Part shown: one piece after another, positions 12,460 through 35,365 of the stretch | How positions within the stretch are numbered: the first letter of the stretch is position 1 | Layout of the letters: each line of letters starts with the position of its first letter | Translations under genes and position numbers: made by a program | NCBI GenBank assembly: GCA_963942565.1 | Contig: OZ012695.1 | Location: forward strand, 15,691,494 to 15,755,493 | Length of the DNA: 64,000 nt | Source of the DNA: Maea johnstoni | Lineage: Eukaryota; Annelida; Polychaeta; Spionida; Magelonidae | Direction of reading: 5' to 3' | The notes under the pieces: model-generated | What the model saw: the letters and a program-made list of their open reading frames with translations, nothing else | The model's database searches: none | Told to the model about the DNA's origin: nothing

Positions 12460-12960
12460 AGCTGTCAGCTTCCTCTAATGTACTCAGTTGCCATATTCTG
12501 CTGTGAATTCCTCACATACCAGTTTTCTATTCTTCCCTAGCATAGACTGGCTGGCCAGTCTATAGGCCTCTATAGACTAGTGCGCCAGTCTGGACTTGGT
12601 GAATGCTCAGTTGCCATATTCTGACGTGAATTCCTCACATGCCAGTCTTCTATTCTTCCCCAGCATAGACTGGCTGGCCAGTCTATAGGCCTCTATAGAC
12701 TAGTGCGCCACTCTGGACGTGGTGAATGCTCAGTTGCCAGATACTGCTGTGAATTCCTCACATACCAGTCTTCTATTCTTCCCCGGCATAGACTGGCTGG
12801 ACAGTCTATAGTCCTCTATAGACTAGTGCGCCAGTCTGGACATGGTGAATGCTCAGTTACCAGATACTGCTGTGAATTCCTCACATACCAGTAGACTGGC
12901 TGGCCAGTCTATAGGCCTCTATAGACTAGTGTGCCAGTCTGGACAAGGCTTGGTGAATGC
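12460..12960. repeat. 123-bp tandem repeat with internal palindrome
   Basis: Nearly four copies; the landmark ctcagttgcc recurs at 12,483, 12,606, 12,729 and (as ctcagttacc) 12,852, an exact 123-bp period. Each unit has inverted motifs (agactggctggccagtct, and ctatag.../ctatag arms) that could fold into a stem. The fourth copy has lost a middle segment. Confidence 0.92.
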
Positions 12961-13079
12961 TTAGCCTATAGAGAAGGGTGATTAGAGAAACAATTAGCTG
13001 TACACCTCATAGCGTAGTAGAGTCTATGAAGGGGAAATTCTAGAAATTTCTGACTTTGGGAGAGGTGTCTTAGTTTACT

Positions 13080-13425
13080 GATTTAGGAATCAGTTGCCCA
13101 TTTATACTCCTGTTGGAGGAACGGGTAAATGATTCCTAACTCGTTCCAGCTTTCCAGCGGGAGCTCATTTCAAAGGTGTGGTGCATAGGCACAGAATGCT
13201 CTGTCACCAAACCTTTTCAGATTAGTGTGTGGTATCTGTAATATGTTCTTAGTGTTTGATCTTGGAGTCCTTGTTTTTGGCTTGTTTGACTAACAGTTCC
13301 CTCAAGTATAGAGGGGCACATCCTTGCATGCATTTGAAAGTAAAAAGCAGAATCTTGAACTCAATCCTTTTCCTGTTGGGCAGCTAGTGAAGATCTGTTT
13401 ATATGAAGGTGGAGATATATAAGAA
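13080..13425 (-). pseudogene. 3' remnant of a CR1/L2/Rex-like LINE
   Basis: Reverse-strand translation resembles the C-terminal part of non-LTR reverse transcriptase proteins, which typically read LHWLPV..RIEFKILL.TFK: here LPNRKRIEFKILLFTFK, then APLYLRELL, then in another frame LQIPHTNLKRFGDRAFC and NELPLE. One shift of frame lies between the two blocks and the expected Trp codons are stops, so it is dead. The clade (CR1, L2 or Rex1) is inferred from this short segment only. Confidence 0.75.
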
Positions 13426-13460
13426 CAATTTTATACAAGAGTGCATGCTCTTATAACCCA

Positions 13461-13560
13461 GGGGCTGCCCGATAGCCAAGCAGTCTACAGCATTGTGCAC
13501 TGACTGCATGCTGTGTCACTCCTCTGACACAATTGTGGAATCAAATTTAGCTTAACCCAA
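13461..13560 (+). mobile_element. tRNA-derived SINE head, fragment
   Basis: gatagccaagcagtctacag is an A-box-like segment of a class II tRNA (TRGCNNAGTGG type). The later tgtggaatcaaattt is at the position of a weak B box. Related heads are at 27,648, 61,808, 63,815 (opposite strand) and in the satellite at 42.2-43.1 kb. Confidence 0.5.
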
Positions 13561-14329
13561 TTATGCTCCTAAGTTCCTTGAAAAATACTTGTCTGTACCT
13601 ATTATTTTTTTTACAACTTGGGTATTTAGAATTATTTCATAATATATTTGAAAGGGACTTGTTGGTAGTGCTTTGATTAAACGTTCTGCCATATGCTTCT
13701 GTTTAATCACACAGACACCAAGAGATCATACCCCGATAAGCTGTATATTGATGATATTTCCAAGCGCTTGAACACTTCGTGCTATCAGTCCTAGCTAGGT
13801 GCCCCTTGTCTGGCATGGGGCAACAAAAGACAAAAGAGCGTGTTTAAGCTTGAAGCGTGTAAGCGTTTAAGCTTGTAGCGGCCGATGGGCGCGCTATGCA
13901 GAAGATTGCCAATATCCCTTCTAGCTAATTTTTTCGTTTAGAACAATCCAATAAATCCTGGCATTAAAATAGACATTTGTGGGTAAAATTACGATGTGGA
14001 CTCACTATGGTTAAGTCCTGTACAAACCACCGAGCATCTTGAATAGCTTGGCATCCTGTAAAAACAAACCAGGAACAGCAGGTTGTTAGTGCTGAGGTAT
14101 GGGATAGCGTGTGGCCAGCAGGAATGTCTTAGATAAGGCCATGTGGTCATCCCATGTGGTCAGTGGTAGGAATTGACCTCTAGCATGCCATCTTGGCTAG
14201 GATCCAAACTTTTGGGAATATCATCGTGTAAAAGATGTAGGAATGCGGAAATTTAAACAAGATATTTCTTTATAAATGTTGCTGGTTGTGCAGAGGTTAT
14301 TGTCTTATTGCCGTGTAATTATGATAATG
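13561..14329. other. No gene recognised
   Basis: Contains a decayed MITE-B left end (cttaacccaattatgctc at 13,552) and unique sequence. I looked here for upstream TROVE exons and found none. Confidence 0.4.
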
Positions 14330-14648
14330 TATATCTTGTGATAAAGGGTTTGGATAAGCTTATGCAGCCCAAGAAGGAACAAGTGCGATTATACCTAAAA
14401 ACCATGTGATTCCCATAATCCTAAGTAATGTCCCTTTTCGTTTAGATGAGGCCACAAAGGAATATTGAGATTATAACTTAATTCATGTGATTCCCATAAT
14501 CCTAAGTAATGTCCCTTTTCGTTTCAGTCATTGGAGCTGTGCTGAAGTATGTGTTAAAGGGTTTGTTTGAAGCCAAGAAAGAATATTGCTATTATAACTT
14601 AAAACCATGTAATTCACGTAATTTAAGTAATACCCCTTTTCATTTCAG
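14330..14648 (+). pseudogene. Tandem decoy copies of a RO60 exon start
   Basis: Immediately before the first recognised RO60 exon, the acceptor plus the first part of that exon is repeated. One piece at ~14,334 gives gataaagggtttggat. A second begins after an acceptor ending at 14,445 (gatgaggccacaaaggaata). A third follows an acceptor ending at 14,527 (tcattggagctgtgctgaag, aaagggtttgtttgaagcca). Each is followed by gattataactta-like and gtaatgtcccttttcgttt-like sequence. The period is roughly 80-125 bp. The copies are short and lack the rest of the exon or a donor, so they look like non-functional pseudo-exons. Confidence 0.75.
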
Positions 14649-21337
<6,689 letters not shown>

Positions 21338-21586
21338 GGGAATAGAGGGACATTTCAAGACAATACTTATTATGTATCTATTGTTCAAGATCTGAGTTTA
21401 GTAATGTTATATAATATCAATATTTCAATCCATAAAAATTTGTATTGCACACATGGAATGACTGATATTATCATTGACTAAGATTTGAAAAATGGTCAAA
21501 AAGGATTTATTAGCTTATATAAACTTGCAGTGAAAGTTTCTCAAAGTATTGGTCTTTTGTGAAAATATTTCCATATGTATCATATC

Positions 21587-21692
<106 letters not shown>

Positions 21693-22434
21693 GATTTTGA
21701 TTGGTTAGAACTCTAACTTAGAAGCAAGAAGAGTGTCGTCCTAGGAATATTTTGTTTATGGGTCTGAAATCATTTTGCTCTAAAAAGATATGTTGCACAA
21801 ACCTCTTTAGGGCCCTTCCTCGTGGCTATGAAACAAGATGACAACTGATGAGCAATGGCTACGCAAGAAAAAGGTTAATAACCGAGGAATAAAGCCTATG
21901 AAACAAGACAATACTTGGAAAACAATGGATATGAAACAAGACAATAACTGAGAAACAATAATTACAAAACATAACTAATTGAAAAACAATGGCTACAAAA
22001 CAAGACAATGAATGAGGAACAATTTGTAAACAGGTTCTGAAGCACACATGTTTTAGAACAAATATGTTCCTGCTTTAAAGTTTTCAGATTCAAATCAGGG
22101 GTTGTTTTATGATATTAGTGTGTATATGAAATTGATGTTTGAGTACAAGAAAAGAGTATTTTTTTAAATCCCCACGCAAATTTGAATGCAGATTTGCATT
22201 AGGAAAGAAGTGCATAAGCTTGAAAGCTGATCAGAAAAAGCTTACTGTGAGCTCCTTTCAGCTTCATTTCAGTCTGCTAAATATCGAGCTCTTTTATTTG
22301 AGCAACAATGTGCAATTACCAAGTGATATTCTGGATGTGTAAATATACTGTTTAGACAAGAACAATAGCGTTTAACCCATTCATGCCTGGAGTTCCGTGA
22401 AGTGGAATTTGGAATTTCGTTTTTCGTCACATTT

Positions 22435-22545
22435 ATGCCAATTGTGGCTAATTTGTGACTAGCCAGTTGTAAGTAGTGGAGGAAACCGGGGTACCCGGCA
22501 AAAAACACCGCCTAGCCCCAAGTCACTGGCAACTTTCTCACTGAA
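22435..22545 (-). mobile_element. SINE body, minus orientation
   Basis: Contains gtgactagccagttg, tggaggaaaccggggtaccc and cactggcaactttctcac, also seen at 42,104, 50,105 and 63,637. On the minus strand this is the part that follows the tRNA-like head in complete copies. The head is missing here. Confidence 0.6.
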
Positions 22546-23500
22546 TTGATTTATGAAAAAATTAACTGAATAAATCCTCAATAGTCAGAATATAATCCTT
22601 GAGTCCAAATTGTTATTTCCCCCACCGAACCCTGATGCTGCCAAGCTGTGATGGGGAATTGGTCAAATTTGAGCACCGGGTTGTTAAGTTTGACTATCTA
22701 TGGTACACTATAGTCATGTGACAAACCGAAATGAATATTTTATAAGGGACGACATTTGTACAGCCAATTTGCAAATTTTTGGATCTTATTGTGTGATCTC
22801 TCCTACCCCTAGTCATGCCAGATTTCCAGGATCACTGTACTGTAAGACTAGGCCTGCCCGGTCACGGCACTACCAGCGATACTATTAGACAGGTTCATTT
22901 CTTGAAATTAACCTGATCATCCTGCGTGCATATACCGTATTTACCCCGGCCCCCTTTTCTGAACAATTTTGAAAAGGGGAAGCCAGCGGACATTATTTTC
23001 TGGCTTTTCATATATGGATATGTGGCAGTAGAAGGGTTAAAAAGAATTGTTTGTTGGATTCTTAGGAATATTCCTCCTTCATCTTTTTTTGAAATCAGAA
23101 CTTTTCAAGGAGCTACGGGCATGAAAAGGTTAAAATATATGCAAATAATGTCAATCATTATAAATAGTGCAATTTTTACTCTATGATATTCCTGATAAAT
23201 TATACTTTTCTTTCAACAATCTTTTCCGTTTTTGGAGATATCTTTGCTTTTTTGGCATTTTACGTTTAAAGATTGTCTGAAGTTGCATGTAGTTGTATAT
23301 TTAATTCAATGTTTTGAGGTAAATCTTTAGATTTAGGTCATGTACAAGTAGTTACAAGTAGTTAACAGGTTTTTGAAAAATGGCAATATTTGACGCAGGG
23401 CCTTATAAAAATGAGCTATATGATATAGAATGTGGAAAGAAATGCCTACCCAATTAATTAGTATAAATGTTGTTACCAAGTTTGCTTACTGATATAAAAT

Positions 23501-23856
23501 TAGTGCTGGGAATCGTTGAAACTATTTAGCTCGATTAATCGCCCAAATGTTTGATTAATTAATCGATTATAATTGATTATTATCAATATTAATTGCCAGT
23601 GATCAATACAAGACTGATTACATCTAAATTTTTAATGATAAATGGTCCGAATCTCTTACCTCATATTTTTTGCAATGACCTTTTACTTTTATGCGTGGTT
23701 TTCATGGTGAATAATGCACCTTTTGAATGGAAACTTTGACCATGTGAGCAGAATCATAAGCAAAAGTGACCGATCTTTTGTTTAAATAATCGCTTAATCA
23801 GAAATCACGGCAAAACGATCAATTAATTGATTATATTGATTAATCGTCCCAGCAAA
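23501..23856. mobile_element. hAT-like MITE, relative of the 4,329 element
   Basis: Begins tagtgctgggaatcg and ends cgtcccagca, with many attaatcgatta motifs between. Ends match the 4,329 element, but the right end is worn and no clear target duplication remains. Confidence 0.6.
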
Positions 23857-24494
23857 TCCAACTAAACTTACTCTGGTCAGATCAATTCATGATTATTATT
23901 GACAAAAAGTGATGACCAAAATCAGACATAAGTAAGGATCTAAATACTTATAGTGACTATTAATTTAGATTCTTAATATAGATAAAGACAAAAAATTTGT
24001 TTAGAAGATTTGAAAACATCTCAATCTAGTAGGAATCATGCCTTTCTTCTGGAGATGTTTACTTATTGATCTGCCCACTGGCAGCTGCATACTTCTTTAA
24101 GTATTTACATGTACCATCAGGTTGTATTGGGCTTTAAAAAAGATGAATTATGCAAATTCTATGAAACCAAAATAACTCCATGTAGAAATATTCAAGATTT
24201 GAAAATATTTGACATTCTACACTAAAATGGTCTTCATCTTCCAGCTTGATTTTAATATGCTCTGTCCTATAATGTCACTCTTTAACTACTTGTGCTTAGT
24301 TTTACCTTAGTTCCAGGTACTTCACTGTCTGTAAAATAAACTTTTTGGTTCGCAATATAACAATTGTTTTGTTGTTCTTTTATATATCAAAACCCCAATG
24401 CTGGAAGAACTCCTCACCTCGAATATCACGGGGGTGTCAAAATATTGAAGTCCTGGAGCGCAGTAATTTTGATGGGGGCTGTGCAACAATCGGT

Positions 24495-24708
24495 TTAACC
24501 CTTCCAATGCTAAAGCTACTTTTGTCCAAAGCACACAGATGAAAAGATTTTTGGAAAAGACCTACATCCTGTCATGATGGTACTCATTAGATAGCTCTCA
24601 CTGAGTACTTGCAGATGATTACCCATATGCCATGGTTCTAGTCATTTTCTCAGGTTTTATACATCATTTTGTATTGGCAAGATTAGCCACCAGCACCATA
24701 AGGGTTAA
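24495..24708 (-). mobile_element. MITE family A copy
   Basis: ttaacccttccaatgct at the left and ccataagggttaa at the right, both borders TTAA; the inner landmarks are in the minus order. Confidence 0.85.
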
Positions 24709-24997
24709 ATATTGTTACCAGGTAATACTACCATATCAGCCTTCATCATTATTAAAGACCTGGTTCAATCTATGGGCATTAGCAATAAATGGAGTTTGCA
24801 CATTTTCTAGATACAATCTCTATTTAAAAATGCAAGTGAAACATTTAATAAGACTCATTGGGTCATGCTCCCAGAAACTCTTTTGAGTTGAATAATGATT
24901 TAAGGTTTTGTCCCCTCACATTTTTTGAGGTATCTTTTGCACACTGGTGTGAAAGTTGGACACCCCTGTACAAACGGATTTTGTCAGTGAGGTGGTC

Positions 24998-25210
24998 TTA
25001 GCCCTTATCCTGCTGGTGGCAAATTTGGCCAATACGGAATGATGCGAAAATCCTGAAAAATGACTGAAATCCTGGCACATGGGTACTCATCTGAGAGTAC
25101 TCAGTAAGAGCTACCCAATGAATACTAACATAACAGGGTTTAGATGGTTTTCAAAAATCTTTGCGCCCTAGTTCTTTGGATAGAAGTAAACTTAGCATCG
25201 GAAGGATTAA
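24998..25210 (+). mobile_element. MITE family A copy
   Basis: gcccttatcctgctggtggc at the left and catcggaaggattaa at the right. Only 290 bp from the previous, oppositely oriented copy. Confidence 0.8.
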
Positions 25211-25474
25211 GTTTTAATTCATAAATAGTTGTTGTACCCCAAAAGTGCCTAATTATTTCAGTGAAACCTCTGTGATGATGCATATTTGGTAATCATTCGG
25301 AGAAGTGGTTACAAACTCTATTTACAACTCCCTTCGAAATATTTTGGGGATGCATGTCTTCTTGAACAATTTTCCATAATGCCATTGATACCTTTCTAGG
25401 AGAGCTCCAGGAATGAATGGGTCTGATTTCAAAATTAAATTTTGTGGACTTGTCTTTTCCTTTATTTGGAAATG

Positions 25475-25684
25475 AAACCTTATGTTGCTGGAAGCTAATT
25501 TTGCCAATTCAAAATCACACAAAAAGCTGAAAAATAAGAGAAACCCTGGTACATTTGTACTCATCTGAGAGTACACAGCAAGAGCTCTCCAATGAATACC
25601 AACATGACAAGGTTTAGATGGATTTCAAAATATTTTGCATCCTTGTGCTTCAGACGAAAGTAGCCTCAGCATTGGAAGGGTTAA
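25475..25684 (+). mobile_element. MITE family A copy
   Basis: aaccttatgttgctggaag at the left (diverged), cattggaagggttaa at the right; the third family-A copy within 1.2 kb. Confidence 0.75.
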
Positions 25685-25918
25685 TATTTATCTCAAGTAA
25701 AGTCCAAAGAGATTTAGGCTTGAACATTCCCTTTGAGATGTACCCAGTTATCCCTAGAGATATCCTTGACTAGTGCAGTTAGGATGTATGATACTTCTCT
25801 CTGGAATGAATCATAAATTATGAAAATATTTAAAGGAGAGATGTTTGTTTGGTGATCAACGGATCAACATTTCTCCATCAATTATCTTTTTCAAAATGCT
25901 CTCGTGAAAGATCTACCT

Positions 25919-26139
25919 ACTCCATTAATGCTCACAGCAGCCAAAAGCAGGCCAACCGATTTGATGGAAGCTTGCAGGCAAAAGTGAAGTTGGGAAAATA
26001 TTCTAAGAAGGAATGTTACTTAGATCATTACCAACAACTCTCTTTCAAATATTTTGCAAAATCTTTCTTGATTTCAAATTCATCGCCAAAAGATCCAGAT
26101 GACTATCTCAATGGAACTGTTAAGCATTAATGGGTTTAA
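25919..26139 (-). mobile_element. MITE family B copy
   Basis: ctccattaatgctcacagca at the left and gcattaatgggttt at the right (inverted ends). The inner landmarks accaacaactctc and tcaaatattttgcaaaa mark it as family B. A further partial copy abuts it at 25,838. Confidence 0.7.
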
Positions 26140-26163
26140 ACTGTCTAGATGTTTTTGTACCCT

Positions 26164-26393
26164 TTAACCCATTCACACTCAGAGTTCCTCCAGAAAGTAT
26201 TGTCTGCTACTCTCATACTTTTGAAAATAACTTGGGAATAAAGTGAAAGTTATCAAAATATTTGAAGGGGAGTTGTTGTTTGGCTTCTGATTAACATTTC
26301 TTCTTCACATATTTTCCAAAAAATGCTTTTGTTAGAAAAATATTATCAAAATTGTCAGGCCTGTTTTGGCCACTATGAGTGTGAATGGGTTGA
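26164..26393 (+). mobile_element. MITE family B copy
   Basis: ttaacccattcacactcaga at the left and tgagtgtgaatgggttga at the right, a 16-bp inverted match. Landmarks cttttgaaaataacttg and caaaatatttgaagggga. It lies only about 25 bp after the previous copy, in the other orientation. Confidence 0.85.
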
Positions 26394-27078
26394 GCACTGA
26401 TTGGTCCAGTCAGTTCAGCTTATGCAGGTGACACTGTACAATTCAAAGGGGCCCCCTTCTATTTACCATGAATACCTAGATGAAATAAAACAACATGAGA
26501 AATACCTGTGAAAATAAACATTTATTATCTATTCAGATTTACGATACAAAATAAGATTGTATGGTGTGAAAATGTACAAGAAACAATGAACTTAAATCCA
26601 ATGCAAATACACTTGCTGATCAATCAGCTCATATTGAAATCTATCAAATAGGTATGGAATGCTATTTTCTCATTCTTTTAAATTTCTTTGTTCTCATTTT
26701 TTTGTCTGAATTGTAAGTTTATGAAATAATTACATTGTCATGAGAAAATATGGAAATAATCAGTAGCATGACATATCTTTTTCTATTCTATTATTTTAGC
26801 TCTGATTGACTCTAACGAAAAGTGAGTCTAATTACTTGAAACATAAACTTAAGAAAAACTTTTTAATGCACATTCAAAGCCATAACTGATGGCATTACTT
26901 GCTTTTGGTGGAAACAGAAAAGTGAAAAGATTGAGTTATGTTTTACTTTTAAGTTTTTCTTTAATGTAATATGCTATACCTTTAAACATACATCCCTATT
27001 GATGAACAAGCATTACTATTCATACACTCAGATGACAATTGACTATGATAAACATCAAGAGAAAATATGTATAAGTGT
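26394..27078. other. No gene recognised
   Basis: AT-rich sequence; I see no repeat end, domain or splice layout that I can support. Confidence 0.4.
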
Positions 27079-27290
27079 TTAACCCTTCGTATGCTGAGGC
27101 TACCTTCTCCGAAAGCACAGGGATGCAAAGATTTTTGAAAATCATCGAAACCTAGTCATGTTGGTATTCATTGGATAGCCCTCACTGAGTACTTTTCGAT
27201 GAGTATCCATGTGCAGAGTTTCAGTTCCTTTTCCAGGTTTTTTGCATCATTTTGTACTGGCCAAATTAGCCACCAGCAGCAAAAGGGTAA
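27079..27290 (-). mobile_element. MITE family A copy
   Basis: ttaacccttcgtatgctgag at the left and agcaaaagggtaa at the right. Confidence 0.82.
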
Positions 27291-27647
27291 AATATTAGAG
27301 CAAGTTCTTGGACATAACAGCCTTTTCTATCCAAGATAGAAAGTATGGATTGGTACCAAGTTAATTGAAATGTTCACAATACGATACAATATCAATATTT
27401 TCTTGATGATTAGATTAGTACGATTACTTAACAATTCTTTAATGTTACTGCCTACCAGTCCCAGGGATATAATTTTTGCAAAATTGAGCACTGAGGACTC
27501 TGGAACTTCTCCTTCGCTCCGAGACAGAGACGTCCAGGTAGCAATTAAGTCAATTTCATATATATTGCGAATCTTAAATCGATACAATGATTTTCTCATT
27601 CCATATCGGTATTTGTTAGATACTAGGAAATATTTTCATGTATGCCA

Positions 27648-27815
27648 GGGCTGCCTCAGTAGCTGAGTGGTCTAAAGTATCGTGCAAACTCTACCTCGAG
27701 TCTCTCCCCACTGTTTCAAGTCCCAGTTTGGAATCAGGCTGAGGGCATGCGAGAAAGTTGACAGTGTCTAGGGATTAGGCGGTGGTTCTCCCAAAGCATC
27801 TTGTTTCCTCTGCTA
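27648..27815 (+). mobile_element. tRNA-derived SINE, 5' part
   Basis: The head tcagtagctgagtggtctaa is a good class II tRNA A box, followed at tRNA-like spacing by gtttcaagtccc (B-box-like). The body continues with ggcggtggttctccc. A family-B MITE starts exactly where this copy stops (27,816), so the MITE has probably truncated or interrupted it. Confidence 0.75.
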
Positions 27816-28034
27816 TTAACCCATTGGCACTCAGAGCGGCCAAAACAGGCCTGACTATTTTGTTGATATTTTCCTAACAAAAGCGTTTTTATCAAAAATA
27901 TTTGAAGGAGAAATGTTTATCAGAATATTACCAACAACTCTCCATCAAATATTTTGTGAGAATTTGCTTTATTTTCAAGTTATTTTCAAAAGTATGAAAA
28001 TAGCAGACGATACTTTCCTGGGGAAAAGAGGGTG
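27816..28034 (-). mobile_element. MITE family B copy
   Basis: Starts ttaacccattggcactcaga; the landmarks accaacaactctcc, tcaaatattttgtgag and agttattttcaaaagtatg are in reverse order. The right end is worn. Confidence 0.75.
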
Positions 28035-28473
28035 ACAAAAACAACAATTCCAAATAAACATACATCTATCCATTGACTTTGCTCTCTGTATTTCAAGTAT
28101 TATTGGGGGAAAGGGAACAATATTCAATATCAAATGTTATGTTCTTAGGAAACTCCCTCACAACCATATACCATATAGGAATGTATTCATCCACCTGTCA
28201 ACACAATGATACTTCATTCAAGTAGGTGGATAACGCAAAAATTATCACAATCATATTCAGCGTTTTTGGTCACAGTTATAAGCAGTGCAATATACATGTA
28301 CCTCAAAAACAATTTTTTTGAATATTTTTGGTCAAAGATTGTCTACATGAATATGTCATCCATAATTGCCACTATGTATTCATGAATATATTCTCATTCA
28401 CCAACGAATGTGTTAGTTGAACGCCTAGTTTGCATAAGTATGCGTTCAGTACTGAATTCGTTGCTTGAGCTAT

Positions 28474-29422
28474 ACTGTATACCGTGTTAATATTACAGCA
28501 GTGTAATTAATGCGTATTTTGCGCACCCCCTGAATCTGCATTTATCAAACTGCGCACCATTATTTGGAAATCAGATCAATATGCTAGTATTGTAGAACAC
28601 GCAGTTATGATAATGATAGCTTGTCATTTGAAACAGGCCCAAATAATAAGACTGCACATCAAAGATGGCTGCCCAGGGTTTTAGCCAGGGTTTGGAAACT
28701 GGGTGTCCAAAGTTGGCAATTGTAAAGAATTTGAGCCTTCTTTTTTTCAGGGGAGACCACAATATACTTAGAATACTGCCATACACATGCATTTACTTAT
28801 TGAAATAAGGCATATAATGTCATTGGCATTGTAGTAAGGCGAAGTAAGTCAAATACATGCGTGAAATTGACATATCTAGAAATGCCTGACAAAAAACGTT
28901 TGGGTGTCCCGAATGGCGTTTTTTGATGGTTTGGGTGTCCAAATGACAGCCAGACGCCCTGCTGGCTAAGACTATGCGGCTGCCTGCCTCTGTGAGGGCT
29001 ATTCAATTAGTACCTATATGATGGGGTTTAGATGGTTTTCAAAAATCTTCGCGTTCTTGTGCATCAGACGAAAGTAGTGTTTTTTGGTGGTTTGGGTGTC
29101 CAAATGACAGCCAGACACTCTGCTGGCTAAGACCATGCGGCTGCCTGCTGATTGCATTACTGTAGAATAGGAAGTTAATCGGAGTGGTTCATTCTGCCAA
29201 ACGTTTCCAATGAGAGTCAGTTTGGTATAATGAAAGTCAAAAGATTTGTACCATACATTTAAAGTATTACTCCTGTCATTAGAATATCAACCTTCAATAT
29301 TGGCTTTTTCGGAATATTTTTTGGGGGAAAAATCCAGGGTCACAAAGTCAGTTAATTTCCACCTCATATGAATTTCCTATTTTACAGTATATCATATGCG
29401 CAAAATTAACACGGTATACAGT
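28474..29422. mobile_element. ~950-bp TIR element with nested repeats
   Basis: The outer ends actgtataccgtgttaat and attaacacggtatacagt are perfect 18-bp inverted repeats. Inside is a full family-C copy (28,673-28,975), a ~70-bp MITE-A fragment (about 29,000-29,072) and a second short family-C piece (29,078-29,150). Related sequence with gcgcag/tgcgcaaaa is seen at 10,600. The target duplication is unclear. Confidence 0.7.
28673..28975 (+). mobile_element. Repeat family C, full copy
   Basis: Begins ccagggttttagccaggg, runs through ggaaactgggtgtccaaa, caatatacttagaat, aaataaggcatataat and gaaattgacat, and ends gccctgctggctaagactat. The termini carry inverted tagcc/ggcta motifs. This is the best-preserved copy in the window. 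Confidence 0.65.
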
Positions 29423-29449
29423 GATAAGTTTTGACCATTACAACCCATC

Positions 29450-34617
<5,168 letters not shown>

Positions 34618-35365
34618 GTTGGTGCGTTAATGAAAACGATATTTAAATATCTAGTGCTGTTAAATTGACAAAGGCCTAACCCAGTGCGGTCTAATGTGAA
34701 ACTGTTTGAATGAGTTTCTAGATAATTCACAAGCTGGAATCATATGAGATTTCATGTGGACGCTTGAACTCTAGAACGATTTCATTGGCTGAGACAAGCA
34801 AACCTACGAACGTTTGCATGCATGAATATTTATATGACCCACATGGGTGAAGCATAGGTCCACTTATTCTAAGAAGACTTTCACATACATTTTTTGAATT
34901 TTAGATTTATAAATGACACAATAGAAAATACAACCATAATGCAGAGAATTGAAATCTTTTACAACACGAAATTATTTTCTTCGTTAGTATCCTATAAGAG
35001 ATGTTATGTGCATGGATTAGGGATTTGAAAATGAGCATTAGTTTTGCCTTGATTGCAAATAACTTCCCAGAATGCACTTACTTCCGGTACGGAGCATGCG
35101 CAATGAGTGAGTGGGACACATGCGAATTTCAGAACTTCTCAACAGTGCACAGTTAGCCTTTAATTATTCAACGAAATGACCCCAAATCCATGTGTGTCGT
35201 ACTTCGCCGTATTGTGAAATCCTAATTTTGATCTGGAGTTGATGTTGGGATAGACATGATTTGAAATCATCTTGTTTGCATCGTTTCGTTACTGAGCCAT
35301 GTGGAACACGATGGAGCAGAGCTTCGTCTGCTAGGATGTCTGAAACACTTCAATAAACTAGAATC
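34618..35365. promoter_or_regulatory. Shared divergent promoter of CACYBP and SURF6
   Basis: The 748 bp between two outward-facing start codons. At 35,064-35,102 three core-promoter motifs of housekeeping genes stand in a row: ttcccagaatgca (ZNF143/STAF type), acttccgg (ETS type, 35,080) and gcatgcgca (NRF1 type, 35,094). A second CpG-bearing patch follows at 35,195-35,215. No TATA box at a fitting position. Motif-to-factor links come from vertebrate knowledge; use here is inferred. Confidence 0.7.

Noticed and set aside
25760-25790. Y RNA gene near RO60
   Set aside because: An isolated ttgactagtgcagtt was noticed, but no partner stem strand, Pol III end signal or loop was found nearby.
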